The position numbers and the translations under genes were made by a program. The notes under the pieces are model-generated. The model saw nothing but the letters and a program-made list of their open reading frames with translations. It was not told the origin of the DNA and made no database searches. Below, in pieces: positions 63,104 through 64,000 of a DNA stretch of 64,000 bases; the first letter of the stretch is position 1; each line of letters opens with the position of its first letter. This DNA is from Corylus avellana. Its lineage: Eukaryota > Streptophyta > Magnoliopsida > Fagales > Betulaceae. The stretch covers positions 28,225,093-28,289,092 of the forward strand of contig NC_081542.1 in NCBI RefSeq assembly GCF_901000735.1, written 5' to 3'.

Positions 63104-64000
63104 TTATTTAGTCAAAATATAAGGGATCCGCCAAGCCAACGGAATCCTCATCATTGAAGCACTTGGTGCTTTTTGACCTTTAAGTTTAAACTTGAAATAC
63201 CAGTCTTTTCTTCTCTTGGACCAAAGAGAATGGATTTTACCTACAAAAAGGTAATTCCCATCATCCACAGATCGGGGTGGACCACTTTGAGTCTTTTCAA
63301 ACAGTTTCTCATCCGGAAGGCAATCATGAACTAGAATAAAATAAGAAGAAAACTTAGGGAGCTTTTCTATCTTGATGTCCTCAATTTGCTCATCACATAA
63401 CCCCAACAGACTTCTCTCTTGGGCTCTTGGTAATTCGGGAGTGGGAGCTGATGTTGAAGAAGTCTCAATGCTTTCTTCCTTTGGCTGATGTGGTTCCTCT
63501 AGAACCTCAGTTTGCTACTCTTCTTCCACCTTGTTGTTCTCAGGAGTGGGATCCAATAAGGCCTCACCTGGCTCACGTATCATGTAAAGGTCCAGATCAA
63601 ATTCAAATTGAGCAAAGCGCTCTTCCAATGGATCCTCTAGACTTGGCTCACTAAACATTTTAGCTTGCTTGAGGAACTTGTCAAGATCCAGATCAAATTC
63701 AACTTGAGTAAAGCGCTTGTCCAGGTCTAGGTCACCTCCAAATTGATCAAAGCGTTCTCCCAACGGATCCTCAAGACTTGGCTCACAAAATCCCTCCTCA
63801 ACAGTTTCTTCATTCCCAGGTGTGGTGGTTGTTTGCTCATGATAGTAAGTGCACTCTTCCTCCATGTATTGTCTATCGTAATTGGCCACCAACTGATCTT
63901 GGAGCGCTTCTTCTTTGAGGATCTCTGATATTTGCTTGAAGTGAACCTCTGTCTTGGCCATGGCGGGAGTTGAATATGGGCCTTACTGTGGATATGAAAA
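63104..64000 (-). pseudogene. ATH-5 gag-derived C-terminal ORFs with acidic repeat, runs off right edge
   Basis: Frame 63961-63515 (MAKTEVHFKQISEILKEEAL...) contains YMEEECTYYHEQ, shared with ATH-4 (47755), then two copies of an EPSLEDPLxERFxQF unit, each followed by an acidic D-L-D-L stretch, about 45 residues apart. Frame 63406-63104 (CDEQIEDIKIEKLPKFSSYF, then KIHSLWSKRRKDWYFKFK) matches ATH-4 47961-48190. No pol sequence intervenes between this and the internal cluster. The role of the acidic repeat is unknown. The 5' LTR must lie past the window. Confidence 0.65.

Overview
This is a repeat-rich stretch of a plant nuclear genome, almost certainly a dicot and plausibly a woody one. The evidence is spliced plant genes (DDB1 and an NPH3/BTB family gene), LINEs of the plant zf-RVT type, PIF/Harbinger- and Mutator-type MITEs, a CACTA end, and Athila-like Ty3/gypsy elements with a primer-binding site matching plant tRNA-Asp. 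The species cannot be named from the sequence.

Layout. 1-2276: three 5'-truncated LINEs, head to tail. 2734-3466 (minus): the first two coding exons of DDB1; the rest of the gene lies beyond the left edge, so the LINEs sit in its second intron. 3600-20880: gene-poor DNA with MITEs, a tRNA-like SINE relic, solo and degraded LTRs, a LINE ORF1 relic, a retroposon with a 12-bp target-site duplication (TSD), and GC-rich foldback DNA. 21658-27236 (plus): a complete four-exon NPH3-family gene (640 aa) with a SINE in intron 1. 27240-29600: gene-free DNA and an LTR relic.

29635-64000 is one nest of related Athila-like elements, here called ATH-1 to ATH-5, plus solo LTRs S1 to S4. ATH-1 (minus) is the outer layer, with its 3' LTR at 29635-31036. 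ATH-2 (35105-57275, minus, TSD CTCGA) lies in ATH-1. ATH-3 (42676-54175, minus, TSD AATTG) lies in the gag-protease part of ATH-2. S3 (52656-53976, TSD ATCGC) lies in the 5' LTR of ATH-3. S1 (31831-33198, TSD TTCCT) lies in ATH-1, and S2 (35752-37204, TSD AAGCA) lies in the 3' LTR of ATH-2. ATH-4 (46393-50227, plus) is an inverted, pol-less copy inside ATH-3. ATH-5 (61688 to the right edge) and S4 with a CACTA end (58515-61311) interrupt the ATH-1 pol. No copy carries a complete pol; each has lost a different part.

The most unusual signals are in these LTRs. (a) There are dense clusters of CpG-rich self-complementary words (TGCGATCGATCGCA and relatives) in U3 and at two internal places, and two dated insertions landed inside such clusters, one at the exact centre of a perfect 24-bp palindrome. 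(b) Four dispersed 17-nt modules (type GGCATGGGTGTCTACTC) in each LTR show, within one LTR, mostly the same subfamily variant, as if they evolve in concert; one of them lies in the loop of a conserved 11-bp hairpin. No prokaryotic-type system, CRISPR array or gene cluster is present.
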